Source of the DNA: Auriscalpium vulgare
Lineage: Eukaryota; Basidiomycota; Agaricomycetes; Russulales; Auriscalpiaceae
Length of the DNA stretch: 64,000 nt
Assembly: GCA_019915015.1 (NCBI GenBank)
Contig: JAHBBC010000037.1
Coordinates: 62,001-126,000 of the forward strand
Direction: 5' to 3'
Positions 46,582 through 58,715 of the stretch are shown in pieces (within the stretch, counting starts at the first letter, position 1; each line of letters begins with the position of its first letter). The notes under the pieces are model-generated. The model did not search any database and was not told the origin of the DNA. It was given only the letters and a program-made list of their open reading frames with translations. The translations under genes and the position numbers were made by a program.

Positions 46582-47488
46582 TAAGGCTCCAACCATTTAG
46601 TTTATGTTTACTGAAATCCAGTAAATACACGGTAGACAGTAAGTAGAGAGTATATACACAGTAAATAAACGGTTTAAACGGTTCTCAAAGGGACATGAGA
46701 TGAGGTAATCAAACCAAGGGCATGATGCCAGTGTGCAGCCAGTGTTTTGCGCACATAAGCTCCGTGATTGTTGCTGCCTTGTCTGACCGCAATGGGACTA
46801 CAATTCCCCTGTTCCTCGTGAGGCAGGCTTCACATTACTTGAGCAACCTGGGTAAGGAAGTTGTCCGGGTCGTCCTAGGGTGTCGGATCTGAGGGAAGGT
46901 CTTAAGGGACTGAATTTGTAGTGCGGTACTTATTCTGAGAATGTGGTCAAAACTTTTCGAGGCTCTTGCATATTCGATTCCGCCGAGGGTTTTGAACCAT
47001 TCAAATGTGGGATCGGAGCAGAACATCATGAAATAAGGTTGTGTTATGACTCACAATGACATATGAGTGTCGGACAAAGTCACGTGCACCGGTGTCTTAC
47101 AACAAAACCTTGACTGCTCAGAACTGAAGGTATGAGCTTTTGTGATGTCATAAGCTCAAAATATATTGTTTGGGTACTATTGGTGTCCTTTGAACGACCT
47201 CATTTACCTTATTCGTAGATGCCCCGACCTGCGTGAGTCAGTATACGCATCACACAGACCGTGATGTCATGCTGCAACTCATCTGTGACTTGAGTGTGTC
47301 ACACCTCCGAGTTGCGCCCCATGATCCGTGGCAGCATGCCCAATGGTTCAGCAACACATATTGACCAACCATTTACTGTGTATGAAACTGTATATTAAAC
47401 ATTTACCCTACATCCGCTACACAAATAGTATATACAAATGGTAAAAACCGTGTATACACAGTAAATAAATGAAATGGTTGGAGCCTTA
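46582..47488 (-). mobile_element. Non-autonomous hAT-like element, copy 1
   Basis: A 907 bp element with 17 bp terminal inverted repeats (taaggctccaaccattt) and the 8 bp target duplication GGTGCGTT at 46574-46581 and 47489-47496. The 8 bp duplication is the mark of the hAT superfamily. It has only a 64-codon frame, not transposase-like. Subterminal words such as atttactgtgta recur near both ends and may bind transposase. It lies in the opposite orientation to copies 2 and 3. The duplication covers the 5' splice site of a gene B intron (acacaag|gtgcgtt). Confidence 0.92.
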
Positions 47489-47788
47489 GGTGCGTTCGAT
47501 GCATGTCGACCCTGTCTCTTTATTTGAGGCATTCCTAGGGAGCGCGTTCGTATCGCCACTTCTCGCCACCCTGCGGCTGCCAATGGTGATCCGCTGGCAG
47601 AACTCCTTCCGGACTACCTTCAGGTGGTCCTTCTAGCGTATTTTGCGCTTATCCCAGAATCGGTCATAAAATCAGGGAATAGCAAGGCAACAATCTTTCA
47701 AGAGACGGACGCCGGCTTATATGCAGACATCGGCGCATCAGAGTCGTCGAAGACAACCACTATTCTTCCTGATTACTATGACTCACAT

Positions 47789-47896
47789 GGGGACCCAGAT
47801 GAAGCTGGCGACTCAGATGAAGATGGGGACTCAGATGAAGCTGGCGACTCAGATGAAGATGTGGACTCAGATGAAGATGGGGACTCAGATGAAGAT
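47789..47896 (+). repeat. 18 bp coding minisatellite in gene B
   Basis: Six units of the form ggggactcagatgaagat with few changes encode an acidic GDSDED/GDSDEA tract. Gene A has no such array at the corresponding place, so it expanded after the two genes diverged. Confidence 0.95.
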
Positions 47897-48061
47897 GGTC
47901 ACACAATTGCAAGCGCGGTTTCATCTGACTGTTCTTCCCCTCCTCGTGGTCAGAACTTCTCCCACAATTTGTTCACTCATACTCTAGATGGCCACAATAT
48001 CCACACGGTATTGGTAATGGCAGACGAACGCACCATTTACAGTGCCCTGGCTAGTCTGCTC

Positions 48062-48259
48062 TGTAGAATAAACAAGTAGAGAGCGAGTAAAATAGAGAAT
48101 AAGATTTATTTATTCCGGCTCCTGAACGCGAGCCTTTATACCTAAGTACAAGACTACTGGAATATTCCTATGACTAGGAATTCGCTTATCTACTGTACTT
48201 AGTAATCTAATCTAGTATGTTCGGGAGTCGCCGAGTGGCTTCTCCCACTAACTACAACA
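48062..48259 (-). repeat. Copia LTR, distal 3' copy (198 bp)
   Basis: On the minus strand it begins TGTTGTAG and ends TTCTACA. A purine tract GAGGGGGAG (48260-48268, read on the minus strand) abuts it, as expected for the plus-strand primer site. Confidence 0.95.
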
Positions 48260-48277
48260 CTCCCCCTCGACTCCCGA

Positions 48278-51200
48278 TTACCGCATTCCCAAGTGCTGAA
48301 CAAGTTCCTGGTGATGCGGCTTAGGTAGTGCTTTTGTAAATACGTCTGCGAGATTGTCGAGGGTCGCGCAGTATTCAACTGACACTTCGTTAGAAGTAAT
48401 ACAGTCTCGAATGAAATGATGCCGGATGTCGATATGCTTGCTCCGGGCGTGAAAAGTCTGATTCTGCGAAAATTTGATGGTGCCCTGGTTATCGACGTTG
48501 ATTTGCGTCGGCTCGTCCATGGGCGCGCCTAATTCCCTGAGGAATCTGCGAATCCAGATCGTTTCGCGTGCCGCATGGCTCAGGGCCATGTACTCTGCTT
48601 CCATACTGGATATGGCAACTGTCGGTTGCTTCTTCGAACTCCAAGAGATCGGGCCTCCCGCGATCTTGAAGACGTAACCAGAAGTTGACCTCCTGTCATC
48701 CAAATTTCCTCCCCAATCGGCATCCGAGTAAGCCTCGAGGCTGGTAACTATGCCTCGCTTCTCCGTGGTTTCTCCGCCGTACACGATTCCCAAGTCCTCC
48801 GTCCCTTTGAGGTAGCGCATGACGCGCTTGACTGCTGTCCAGTGCTCGGGACCCGGATTAGAATTAAATTGACTAAGGAATTGCACTGCGAATGCAATGT
48901 CAGGGCGAGTGCCGATTGCAGGATACATGAGAGATCCGATCGCCGATTGATAATTGGATCGGAATGATGTCTCCGCTATCTCCGTAACCTTCGTGAGCTT
49001 CACGTTGTGGTCCAGAGGTGTTGCGACTGGTGTCGCGTTGGGCATCCCGAAGCGCTCGAGTATGCGCCGAATGAATGATTTCTGTGAGATCTTCAGTGTG
49101 CCTTGCTTGCGATCTCGAATGACTTCGAGCCCGACGACTTGTCGGATCTCGCCGAGATCTGAGATCTCGAATTTCGATTTGAGCTCTTCTTTGATGGTGC
49201 GCATAGCTTCCGTGCCTGTTGCTAGAATTGGCATATCATCAACATGCACTGCCACGATCCACAGATCGTTGCCTTGCTGTCTGATGTATACACACTGGTC
49301 CGAGAACAGTCGAGTGAACCCTAGCTCCGCAAAAATTGCGTCGAGTAGATCGTTCCAGACTCGGCCAGCTTGCTTGAGCCCGTAAATAGATTTGAGTAGC
49401 TGCAGTACTCGTCCCGTCCCGTCGTCGTATCCCGGCGGCTGTTTCATATAGATTTCTTCTTTGAGCTCGCCGTTTAGATAAGCGCCGACGACGTCAACAA
49501 CGTGAATCTCGAGATCATATTTGGCGCCGATCGCGAATAGCATTCGCAAAGTCTCCAGTCGTACCACAGGGGAATATGTTTCGAAGAAATCGATTCCCGG
49601 TATCTGTGAGAACCCCTGTGCGACCAGACGTGCTTTGTATTTTATTATGTTGCCATCCGTGTCGCGTTTCGTACGTAGCACCCATTTGCAGCCAACTGGA
49701 TCGCGATCTGCAGGAAGCTCGACTTTGACGTAAGTGCCTAGCTTTTCCAGCTGTCCGAGTTCCCGTTCGATCGCTTCTTTCCATTTTGGCCAATCAGGCC
49801 GCGTCATTGCTTCTTTGATATCCACGGGATCGTCGTTTACTAGTGATCCCGTCATGAGCACATATTCCTCGTGCTCGTCCTCTTCTTCCTCTGCGGCTTT
49901 GTCAACTGCAACGGGCGCCTGGTCCGTGGGTACGTGATGTTTCCATTCGCGTGGTCCGTGTGCTGCTGGATTATTCAGCAGGCGAAAGTTTGTTGGTGCG
50001 TGTTGCGCGATCCGCGTGCTCGGTGCTCGGGGCGTCGGAATTTTCGAAGGTGTCGGCGCTTTGGGCGCTTCGGCCGGCGGCGCCGTTTCTCCCCTTTCTC
50101 CCCCTTGCCCCGCAGTCGGCTCGCTTTTTCCTGCCTCTGCGTCTTTCTCCCCCTCGAGCCGCGCAGGGGCCTCGAGTATGTGTTCTTCCCCAGTGCCCAT
50201 AGTGATAGTTTTTTCTTCTTCAAATATAATATTTCTTGAAGTTTGAACTTGCCGGGTTTGTGGGTTGTAGTACCTCCAGGCACGCGAATTGTCCGAGAGG
50301 CCGACAAATAACATGTCGCGCGACTTTGATTCCAATTTTCCTTGCTGCCCATCCTGCTGCAGTACCCAGCAACGCGTGCCGAATTCTCGTAACAACGATA
50401 CGTCCGGTTTCTTCCCCCAGAAGATCTCATCGGGTGTTTTCCCATCGGGTAAGGCGCGCGTGGGAGACCGGTTTTTCAGGTACGTTGCGTAGGCTACTGC
50501 TTCGGGCCATAGGTACTTGGGTAAATCGTGCGCCAATAGCATTGCGCGCGCGTGCTCGACCAACGTTCGGTTGAGTCGTTCCGCAATTCCATTCTGTGCG
50601 GAAGAGTGGGGTGCCGTGAGTTCCAATTTGATGCCGTTCTCTAAGAGGAATTTCAAAATTCCCTCGTTGAGATACTCGCGCCCATTGTCGATGCGAAAAC
50701 GCTTCATCTTGCGTCCCGCCTGCGTCTCGATGTAGCTCTTGTAGTACTTCAGCTTTTCGAGTACGCCAGTTTTCCCTTTGAGAAAATGAACCATCGAGCG
50801 GCGCGACTTTCCGTCTGTGAATGACACGTAATAGAATTCACCTCGGATTCCGCGCGTTCGGGCCGGTCCCCATAAGTCTGAAACGGTGAGGTCACCGATC
50901 TCCGCGATCTTCGTATCAGATTCTTTTGGAAATGGTGTGACATGCTGTTTAGCCTGGATGCACGCTGTGCATTGCTCTTCCGGCGCGCTCCCTTCGTCGA
51001 CATTCATCCCCTCCACCATATTTTTCGATTTTAGCATTTTTATCGAACCCATATTGAGGTGGCCGAAGATTCTGTGCCAGGAGTCCCAACTTCGGGCATT
51101 GCCGGATACCAGCGCCATTTCGGGAAAAGCGCCCGAGCCGGGCTTCAGGTCCATGATGTACATACGACCGACTTTTCTCCCTTTAGCAATATTCGTTCCC

Positions 51201-53308
51201 GCGCGTGTTCGGATCATTAGGTAATCGTTTTCGAACGTCACCTGCATGCTGTTTTCGGTGATGCGTGGGATCGAGACCAGGTTTGCTACAGCGAGTGGTG
51301 CGTGTATCGCGTCCCGCAAGACGCCCTGCACCGACTTTCCTTCAACTTGAAAAGTGACTGGCACGTCACCGCGGCCAAGGGCCGCGATGGAGTGATTCCC
51401 TACGCCCCGAACAATGTCCCCGGGCGTATCTCTGTAAGAGGAAAAATGCGAGCGCTCTCGCACGATGTGTGACGTAGCTGCCGAGTCGGCGAGCCAGAGC
51501 GGCGGTCCGGCGCGATTGGTAAGCGAGTTCTCTGATGCGAAGGCGTATTCTTCTTTCTTCGGCGCTTCCTGCGCCGTGTTTGCCTGCGTTGTGTTCCCCC
51601 CTCCGCCGTTCTGCCTGCCCGTCCCGTTGTCACGTTTGCTCGAGCGGCAGTCTGCTTTCATGTGCCCTTTTTTCCCGCACGCGTAGCATGTAATATTGCG
51701 TGTGTCGAACTTCTTCTTTCCTTTGTAGGCCGCAAGCGCCGTGTCAGATGATGGCTTCTCGGCTTTCTCCTTTTGGCGCTTGGTTTCTTCGAGAATACGA
51801 GATATGACTGTGCCGGATTTCCCGAGGGCTGTGCGATCTATTGACCGTATGTAAGGGTCCCAAGACTCTGGCAACGACGTCAGCAACGCCATGCCGAAAT
51901 CTTCGTCTGAGATCTGATGTCCCAGTGAGTGCAGATCGCTCTGCAGTCCGCGCATCTTCCTGATGTGCTCCTCGACGTCTGCGCCTTCCGCGCATTCGGC
52001 TCTGAAGAAATTTCGCCTCGCGAGTACGAGCCCCAGCGTTCCTTTCGGCTGGTACAACTCCTCGAGTATGCTCCACGCGGCGGCGGCTTCTTTCTCGTCC
52101 CGAACGTATACCAGCAGCGGGTCTGCGACCCGCAGCCGAATTGCCGACAGCGCCTGTCGACTCTTCTTTGTCCAGACCCTGATCTTCTCGTCAGCGGCTT
52201 CTTGCACTTTGGCATCCGCTCCTGTCGCTGCCGCGGCAGGTTTCTTCGCTAAGGCTCCAACCATTTCATTTATTTACTGTGTATACACGGTTTTTACCAT
52301 TTGTATATACTATTTGTGTAGCGGATGTAGGGTAAATGTTTAATATACAGTTTCATACACAGTAAATGGTTGGTCAATATGTGTTGCTGAACCATTGGGC
52401 ATGCTGCCACGGATCATGGGGCGCAACTCGGAGGTGTGACACACTCAAGTCACAGATGAGTTGCAGCATGACATCACGGTCTGTGTGATGCGTATACTGA
52501 CTCACGCAGGTCGGGGCATCTACGAATAAGGTAAATGAGGTCGTTCAAAGGACACCAATAGTACCCAAACAATATATTTTGAGCTTATGACATCACAAAA
52601 GCTCATACCTTCAGTTCTGAGCAGTCAAGGTTTTGTTGTAAGACACCGGTGCACGTGACTTTGTCCGACACTCATATGTCATTGTGAGTCATAACACAAC
52701 CTTATTTCATGATGTTCTGCTCCGATCCCACATTTGAATGGTTCAAAACCCTCGGCGGAATCGAATATGCAAGAGCCTCGAAAAGTTTTGACCACATTCT
52801 CAGAATAAGTACCGCACTACAAATTCAGTCCCTTAAGACCTTCCCTCAGATCCGACACCCTAGGACGACCCGGACAACTTCCTTACCCAGGTTGCTCAAG
52901 TAATGTGAAGCCTGCCTCACGAGGAACAGGGGAATTGTAGTCCCATTGCGGTCAGACAAGGCAGCAACAATCACGGAGCTTATGTGCGCAAAACACTGGC
53001 TGCACACTGGCATCATGCCCTTGGTTTGATTACCTCATCTCATGTCCCTTTGAGAACCGTTTAAACCGTTTATTTACTGTGTATATACTCTCTACTTACT
53101 GTCTACCGTGTATTTACTGGATTTCAGTAAACATAAACTAAATGGTTGGAGCCTTATTCTTCGCCGTCCCGTCGACATAATCCCACAGGTCCGCATTGGT
53201 AAGTAGATCTTCGATCTTCATACGCCATACGGCGTAATTCTCGGTGCCCCGCAAGGCATCGATCCGGACTGTGTTGTACGTGCCGCTGCCGTACGTGTTG
53301 TCTGACAT
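48278..53308 (-). pseudogene. Copia gag-pol, body 1, gag split by hAT element
   Basis: The native start is MSDNTYGSGTYNTV at 53308, leading to NYAVWRMKIEDLL and DYVDGTAK. There the hAT copy (52250-53156) intervenes. The frame resumes as KKPAAAATGADAKVQ and remains open to 48278. Domains in copia order: UBN2-type gag; CCHC knuckle (CYACGKKGHMKADC); protease with LADSAATSHI; integrase with HRIFGHLNMGSI and a C-x2-C pair, then catalytic blocks LTVSDLWGPA, FRIDNGREYLNEG and HSSAQNGIAERLNRTL; reverse transcriptase with YKARLVAQGFSQ and VHVDDMPILATG; RNase H with YSDADWGGNLDDRRSTSGY and ISSMEAEYMALS. From Met at 52264 a 1,328-residue product lacking the first 50 or so gag residues is still open. 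The protease motif is DSA instead of the usual DSG/DTG. Confidence 0.93.
52250..53156 (+). mobile_element. Non-autonomous hAT-like element, copy 2
   Basis: Same 907 bp sequence as copy 1, inserted in the gag of copia body 1 with the 8 bp duplication TTCTTCGC (52242-52249 and 53157-53164). Joining the flanks across one duplication gives an uninterrupted gag frame (DGTAKKPAAA), which confirms the element's borders. Confidence 0.94.
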
Positions 53309-53377
53309 GGGTGGGAAGATTTCGGGGGTGATAGATAGGGCTGGTAGATAGTGACTGTATGTGATCAGTTAAGGGCA

Positions 53378-53389
53378 GGGCCCATAACC
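53378..53389 (-). promoter_or_regulatory. Copia primer-binding site, initiator tRNA-Met type, body 1
   Basis: Immediately next to the LTR, the minus strand reads GGTTATGGGCCC. This is the exact complement of GGGCCCATAACC, the anticodon stem-loop of eukaryotic initiator tRNA-Met. Copia and Ty5 elements are known to prime from a half-molecule of this tRNA cleaved in the anticodon loop, so the position and sequence both fit. Confidence 0.8.
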
Positions 53390-53587
53390 TGTAGAATAAA
53401 CAAGTAGAGAGCGAGTAAAATAGAGAATAAGATTTATTTATTCCGGCTCCTGAACGCGAGCCTTTATACCTAAGTACAAGACTACTGGAATATTCCTATG
53501 ACTAGGAATTCGCTTATCTACTGTACTTAGTAATCTAATCTAGTATGTTCGGGAGTCGCCGAGTGGCTTCTCCCACTAACTACAACA
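53390..53587 (-). repeat. Copia LTR, shared middle copy (198 bp)
   Basis: Acts as the 5' LTR of body 1 and the 3' LTR of body 2 (purine tract at 53588-53596). By eye it is the same as the outer LTRs. Confidence 0.95.
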
Positions 53588-53605
53588 CTCCCCCTCGACT
53601 CCCGA

Positions 53606-56600
53606 TTACCGCATTCCCAAGTGCTGAACAAGTTCCTGGTGATGCGGCTTAGGTAGTGCTTTTGTAAATACGTCTGCGAGATTGTCGAGGGTCGCGCAGT
53701 ATTCAACTGACACTTCGTTAGAAGTAATACAGTCTCGAATGAAATGATGCCGGATGTCGATATGCTTGCTCCGGGCGTGAAAAGTCTGATTCTGCGAAAA
53801 TTTGATGGTGCCCTGGTTATCGACGTTGATTTGCGTCGGCTCGTCCATGGGCGCGCCTAATTCCCTGAGGAATCTGCGAATCCAGATCGTTTCGCGTGCC
53901 GCATGGCTCAGGGCCATGTACTCTGCTTCCATACTGGATATGGCAACTGTCGGTTGCTTCTTCGAACTCCAAGAGATCGGGCCTCCCGCGATCTTGAAGA
54001 CGTAACCAGAAGTTGACCTCCTGTCATCCAAATTTCCTCCCCAATCGGCATCCGAGTAAGCCTCGAGGCTGGTAACTATGCCTCGCTTCTCCGTGGTTTC
54101 TCCGCCGTACACGATTCCCAAGTCCTCCGTCCCTTTGAGGTAGCGCATGACGCGCTTGACTGCTGTCCAGTGCTCGGGACCCGGATTAGAATTAAATTGA
54201 CTAAGGAATTGCACTGCGAATGCAATGTCAGGGCGAGTGCCGATTGCAGGATACATGAGAGATCCGATCGCCGATTGATAATTGGATCGGAATGATGTCT
54301 CCGCTATCTCCGTAACCTTCGTGAGCTTCACGTTGTGGTCCAGAGGTGTTGCGACTGGTGTCGCGTTGGGCATCCCGAAGCGCTCGAGTATGCGCCGAAT
54401 GAATGATTTCTGTGAGATCTTCAGTGTGCCTTGCTTGCGATCTCGAATGACTTCGAGCCCGACGACTTGTCGGATCTCGCCGAGATCTGAGATCTCGAAT
54501 TTCGATTTGAGCTCTTCTTTGATGGTGCGCATAGCTTCCGTGCCTGTTGCTAGAATTGGCATATCATCAACATGCACTGCCACGATCCACAGATCGTTGC
54601 CTTGCTGTCTGATGTATACACACTGGTCCGAGAACAGTCGAGTGAACCCTAGCTCCGCAAAAATTGCGTCGAGTAGATCGTTCCAGACTCGGCCAGCTTG
54701 CTTGAGCCCGTAAATAGATTTGAGTAGCTGCAGTACTCGTCCCGTCCCGTCGTCGTATCCCGGCGGCTGTTTCATATAGATTTCTTCTTTGAGCTCGCCG
54801 TTTAGATAAGCGCCGACGACGTCAACAACGTGAATCTCGAGATCATATTTGGCGCCGATCGCGAATAGCATTCGCAAAGTCTCCAGTCGTACCACAGGGG
54901 AATATGTTTCGAAGAAATCGATTCCCGGTATCTGTGAGAACCCCTGTGCGACCAGACGTGCTTTGTATTTTATTATGTTGCCATCCGTGTCGCGTTTCGT
55001 ACGTAGCACCCATTTGCAGCCAACTGGATCGCGATCTGCAGGAAGCTCGACTTTGACGTAAGTGCCTAGCTTTTCCAGCTGTCCGAGTTCCCGTTCGATC
55101 GCTTCTTTCCATTTTGGCCAATCAGGCCGCGTCATTGCTTCTTTGATATCCACGGGATCGTCGTTTACTAGTGATCCCGTCATGAGCACATATTCCTCGT
55201 GCTCGTCCTCTTCTTCCTCTGCGGCTTTGTCAACTGCAACGGGCGCCTGGTCCGTGGGTACGTGATGTTTCCATTCGCGTGGTCCGTGTGCTGCTGGATT
55301 ATTCAGCAGGCGAAAGTTTGTTGGTGCGTGTTGCGCGATCCGCGTGCTCGGTGCTCGGGGCGTCGGAATTTTCGAAGGTGTCGGCGCTTTGGGCGCTTCG
55401 GCCGGCGGCGCCGTTTCTCCCCTTTCTCCCCCTTGCCCCGCAGTCGGCTCGCTTTTTCCTGCCTCTGCGTCTTTCTCCCCCTCGAGCCGCGCAGGGGCCT
55501 CGAGTATGTGTTCTTCCCCAGTGCCCATAGTGATAGTTTTTTCTTCTTCAAATATAATATTTCTTGAAGTTTGAACTTGCCGGGTTTGTGGGTTGTAGTA
55601 CCTCCAGGCACGCGAATTGTCCGAGAGGCCGACAAATAACATGTCGCGCGACTTTGATTCCAATTTTCCTTGCTGCCCATCCTGCTGCAGTACCCAGCAA
55701 CGCGTGCCGAATTCTCGTAACAACGATACGTCCGGTTTCTTCCCCCAGAAGATCTCATCGGGTGTTTTCCCATCGGGTAAGGCGCGCGTGGGAGACCGGT
55801 TTTTCAGGTACGTTGCGTAGGCTACTGCTTCGGGCCATAGGTACTTGGGTAAATCGTGCGCCAATAGCATTGCGCGCGCGTGCTCGACCAACGTTCGGTT
55901 GAGTCGTTCCGCAATTCCATTCTGTGCGGAAGAGTGGGGTGCCGTGAGTTCCAATTTGATGCCGTTCTCTAAGAGGAATTTCAAAATTCCCTCGTTGAGA
56001 TACTCGCGCCCATTGTCGATGCGAAAACGCTTCATCTTGCGTCCCGCCTGCGTCTCGATGTAGCTCTTGTAGTACTTCAGCTTTTCGAGTACGCCAGTTT
56101 TCCCTTTGAGAAAATGAACCATCGAGCGGCGCGACTTTCCGTCTGTGAATGACACGTAATAGAATTCACCTCGGATTCCGCGCGTTCGGGCCGGTCCCCA
56201 TAAGTCTGAAACGGTGAGGTCACCGATCTCCGCGATCTTCGTATCAGATTCTTTTGGAAATGGTGTGACATGCTGTTTAGCCTGGATGCACGCTGTGCAT
56301 TGCTCTTCCGGCGCGCTCCCTTCGTCGACATTCATCCCCTCCACCATATTTTTCGATTTTAGCATTTTTATCGAACCCATATTGAGGTGGCCGAAGATTC
56401 TGTGCCAGGAGTCCCAACTTCGGGCATTGCCGGATACCAGCGCCATTTCGGGAAAAGCGCCCGAGCCGGGCTTCAGGTCCATGATGTACATACGACCGAC
56501 TTTTCTCCCTTTAGCAATATTCGTTCCCGCGCGTGTTCGGATCATTAGGTAATCGTTTTCGAACGTCACCTGCATGCTGTTTTCGGTGATGCGTGGGATC

Positions 56601-58634
56601 GAGACCAGGTTTGCTACAGCGAGTGGTGCGTGTATCGTGTCCCGCAAGACGCCCTGCACCGACTTTCCTTCAACTTGAAAAGTGACTGGCACGTCACCGC
56701 GGCCAAGGGCCGCGATGGAGTGATTCCCTACGCCCCGAACAATGTCCCCGGGCGTATCTCTGTAAGAGGAAAAATGCGAGCGCTCTCGCACGATGTGTGA
56801 CGTGGCTGCCGAGTCGGCGAGCCAGAGCGGCGGTCCGGCGCGATTGGTAAGCGAGTTCTCTGATGCGAAGGCGTATTCTTCTTTCTTCGGCGCTTCCTGC
56901 GCCGTGTTTGCCTGCGTTGTGTTCCCCCCTCCGCCGTTCTGCCTGCCCGTCCCGTTGTCACGTTTGCTCGAGCGGCAGTCTGCTTTCATGTGCCCTTTTT
57001 TCCCGCACGCGTAGCATGTAATATTGCGTGTGTCGAACTTCTTCTTTCCTTTGTAGGCCGCAAGCGCCGTGTCAGATGATGGCTTCTCGGCTTTCTCCTT
57101 TTGGCGCTTGGTTTCTTCGAGAATACGAGATATGACTGTGCCGGATTTCCCGAGGGCTGTGCGATCTATTGACCGTATGTAAGGGTCCCAAGACTCTGGC
57201 AACGACGTCAGCAACGCCATGCCGAAATCTTCGTCTGAGATCTGATGTCCCAGTGAGTGCAGATCGCTCTGCAGTCCGCGCATCTTCCTGATGTGCTCCT
57301 CGACGTCTGCGCCTTCCGCGCATTCGGCTCTGAAGAAATTTCGCCTCGCGAGTACGAGCCCCAGCGTTCCTTTCGGCTGGTACAACTCCTCGAGTATGCT
57401 CCACGCGGCGGCGGCTTTTCTCGTCCCGAACGTATACCAGCAGCGGGTCTGCGACCCGCAGCCGAATTGCCGACAGCGCCTGTCGACTCTTCTTTGTCCA
57501 GACCCTGATCTTCTCGTCAGCGGCTTCTTGCACTTTGGCATCCGCTCCTGTCGCTGCCGCGGCAGGTTTCTTCGCTAAGGCTCCAACCATTTCATTTATT
57601 TACTGTGTATACACGGTTTTTACCATTTGTATATACTATTTGTGTAGCGGATGTAGGGTAAATGTTTAATATACAGTTTCATACACAGTAAATGGTTGGT
57701 CAATATGTGTTGCTGAACCATTGGGCATGCTGCCACGGATCATGGGGCGCAACTCGGAGGTGTGACACACTCAAGTCACAGATGAGTTGCAGCATGACAT
57801 CACGGTCTGTGTGATGCGTATACTGACTCACGCAGGTCGGGGCATCTACGAATAAGGTAAATGAGGTCGTTCAAAGGACACCAATAGTACCCAAACAATA
57901 TATTTTGAGCTTATGACATCACAAAAGCTCATACCTTCAGTTCTGAGCAGTCAAGGTTTTGTTGTAAGACACCGGTGCACGTGACTTTGTCCGACACTCA
58001 TATGTCATTGTGAGTCATAACACAACCTTATTTCATGATGTTCTGCTCCGATCCCACATTTGAATGGTTCAAAACCCTCGGCGGAATCGAATATGCAAGA
58101 GCCTCGAAAAGTTTTGACCACATTCTCAGAATAAGTACCGCACTACAAATTCAGTCCCTTAAGACCTTCCCTCAGATCCGACACCCTAGGACGACCCGGA
58201 CAACTTCCTTACCCAGGTTGCTCAAGTAATGTGAAGCCTGCCTCACGAGGAACAGGGGAATTGTAGTCCCATTGCGGTCAGACAAGGCAGCAACAATCAC
58301 GGAGCTTATGTGCGCAAAACACTGGCTGCACACTGGCATCATGCCCTTGGTTTGATTACCTCATCTCATGTCCCTTTGAGAACCGTTTAAACCGTTTATT
58401 TACTGTGTATATACTCTCTACTTACTGTCTACCGTGTATTTACTGGATTTCAGTAAACATAAACTAAATGGTTGGAGCCTTATTCTTCGCCGTCCCGTCG
58501 ACATAATCCCACAGGTCCGCATTGGTAAGTAGATCTTCGATCTTCATACGCCATACGGCGTAATTCTCGGTGCCCCGCAAGGCATCGATCCGGACTGTGT
58601 TGTACGTGCCGCTGCCGTACGTGTTGTCTGACAT
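53606..58634 (-). pseudogene. Copia gag-pol, body 2, hAT insertion plus frameshift
   Basis: Same organisation as body 1, with start at 58634. It carries the same hAT insertion (57576-58482). In addition, a 2 bp deletion near 57416 (ggcttttctcg against ggcttctttctcg in body 1) breaks the frame after about 58 codons from the hAT-derived Met at 57590. Downstream the frame is open to 53606 with the same domains. Substitutions relative to body 1 include an Ala-to-Thr change in LRD(A/T)IHAPL. This unit could not make a full Gag-Pol by itself. Confidence 0.93.
57576..58482 (+). mobile_element. Non-autonomous hAT-like element, copy 3
   Basis: Same 907 bp element at the same site in copia body 2, with TTCTTCGC duplications at 57568-57575 and 58483-58490. 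Because site and duplication match copy 2, it was duplicated together with the copia body rather than inserted separately. Confidence 0.94.
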
Positions 58635-58703
58635 GGGTGGGAAGATTTCGGGGGTGATAGATAGGGCTGGTAGATAGTGACTGTATGTGATCAGTTAAGG
58701 GCA

Positions 58704-58715
58704 GGGCCCATAACC
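58704..58715 (-). promoter_or_regulatory. Copia primer-binding site, initiator tRNA-Met type, body 2
   Basis: Same GGTTATGGGCCC on the minus strand directly inside the outer 5' LTR, complementary to the initiator tRNA-Met anticodon arm. Confidence 0.8.

Noticed and set aside
49975..50445. Plus- and minus-strand frames of 60-156 codons inside the copia bodies (also 55303-55773)
   Set aside because: They are shadows of the copia gag-pol frame and recur identically in both bodies for that reason only.
52709..52903. 64-codon frame in the hAT-like element (also at 46835 and 58035)
   Set aside because: Identical in all copies because the copies are recent; too short and without hAT transposase motifs, so not annotated as a gene.
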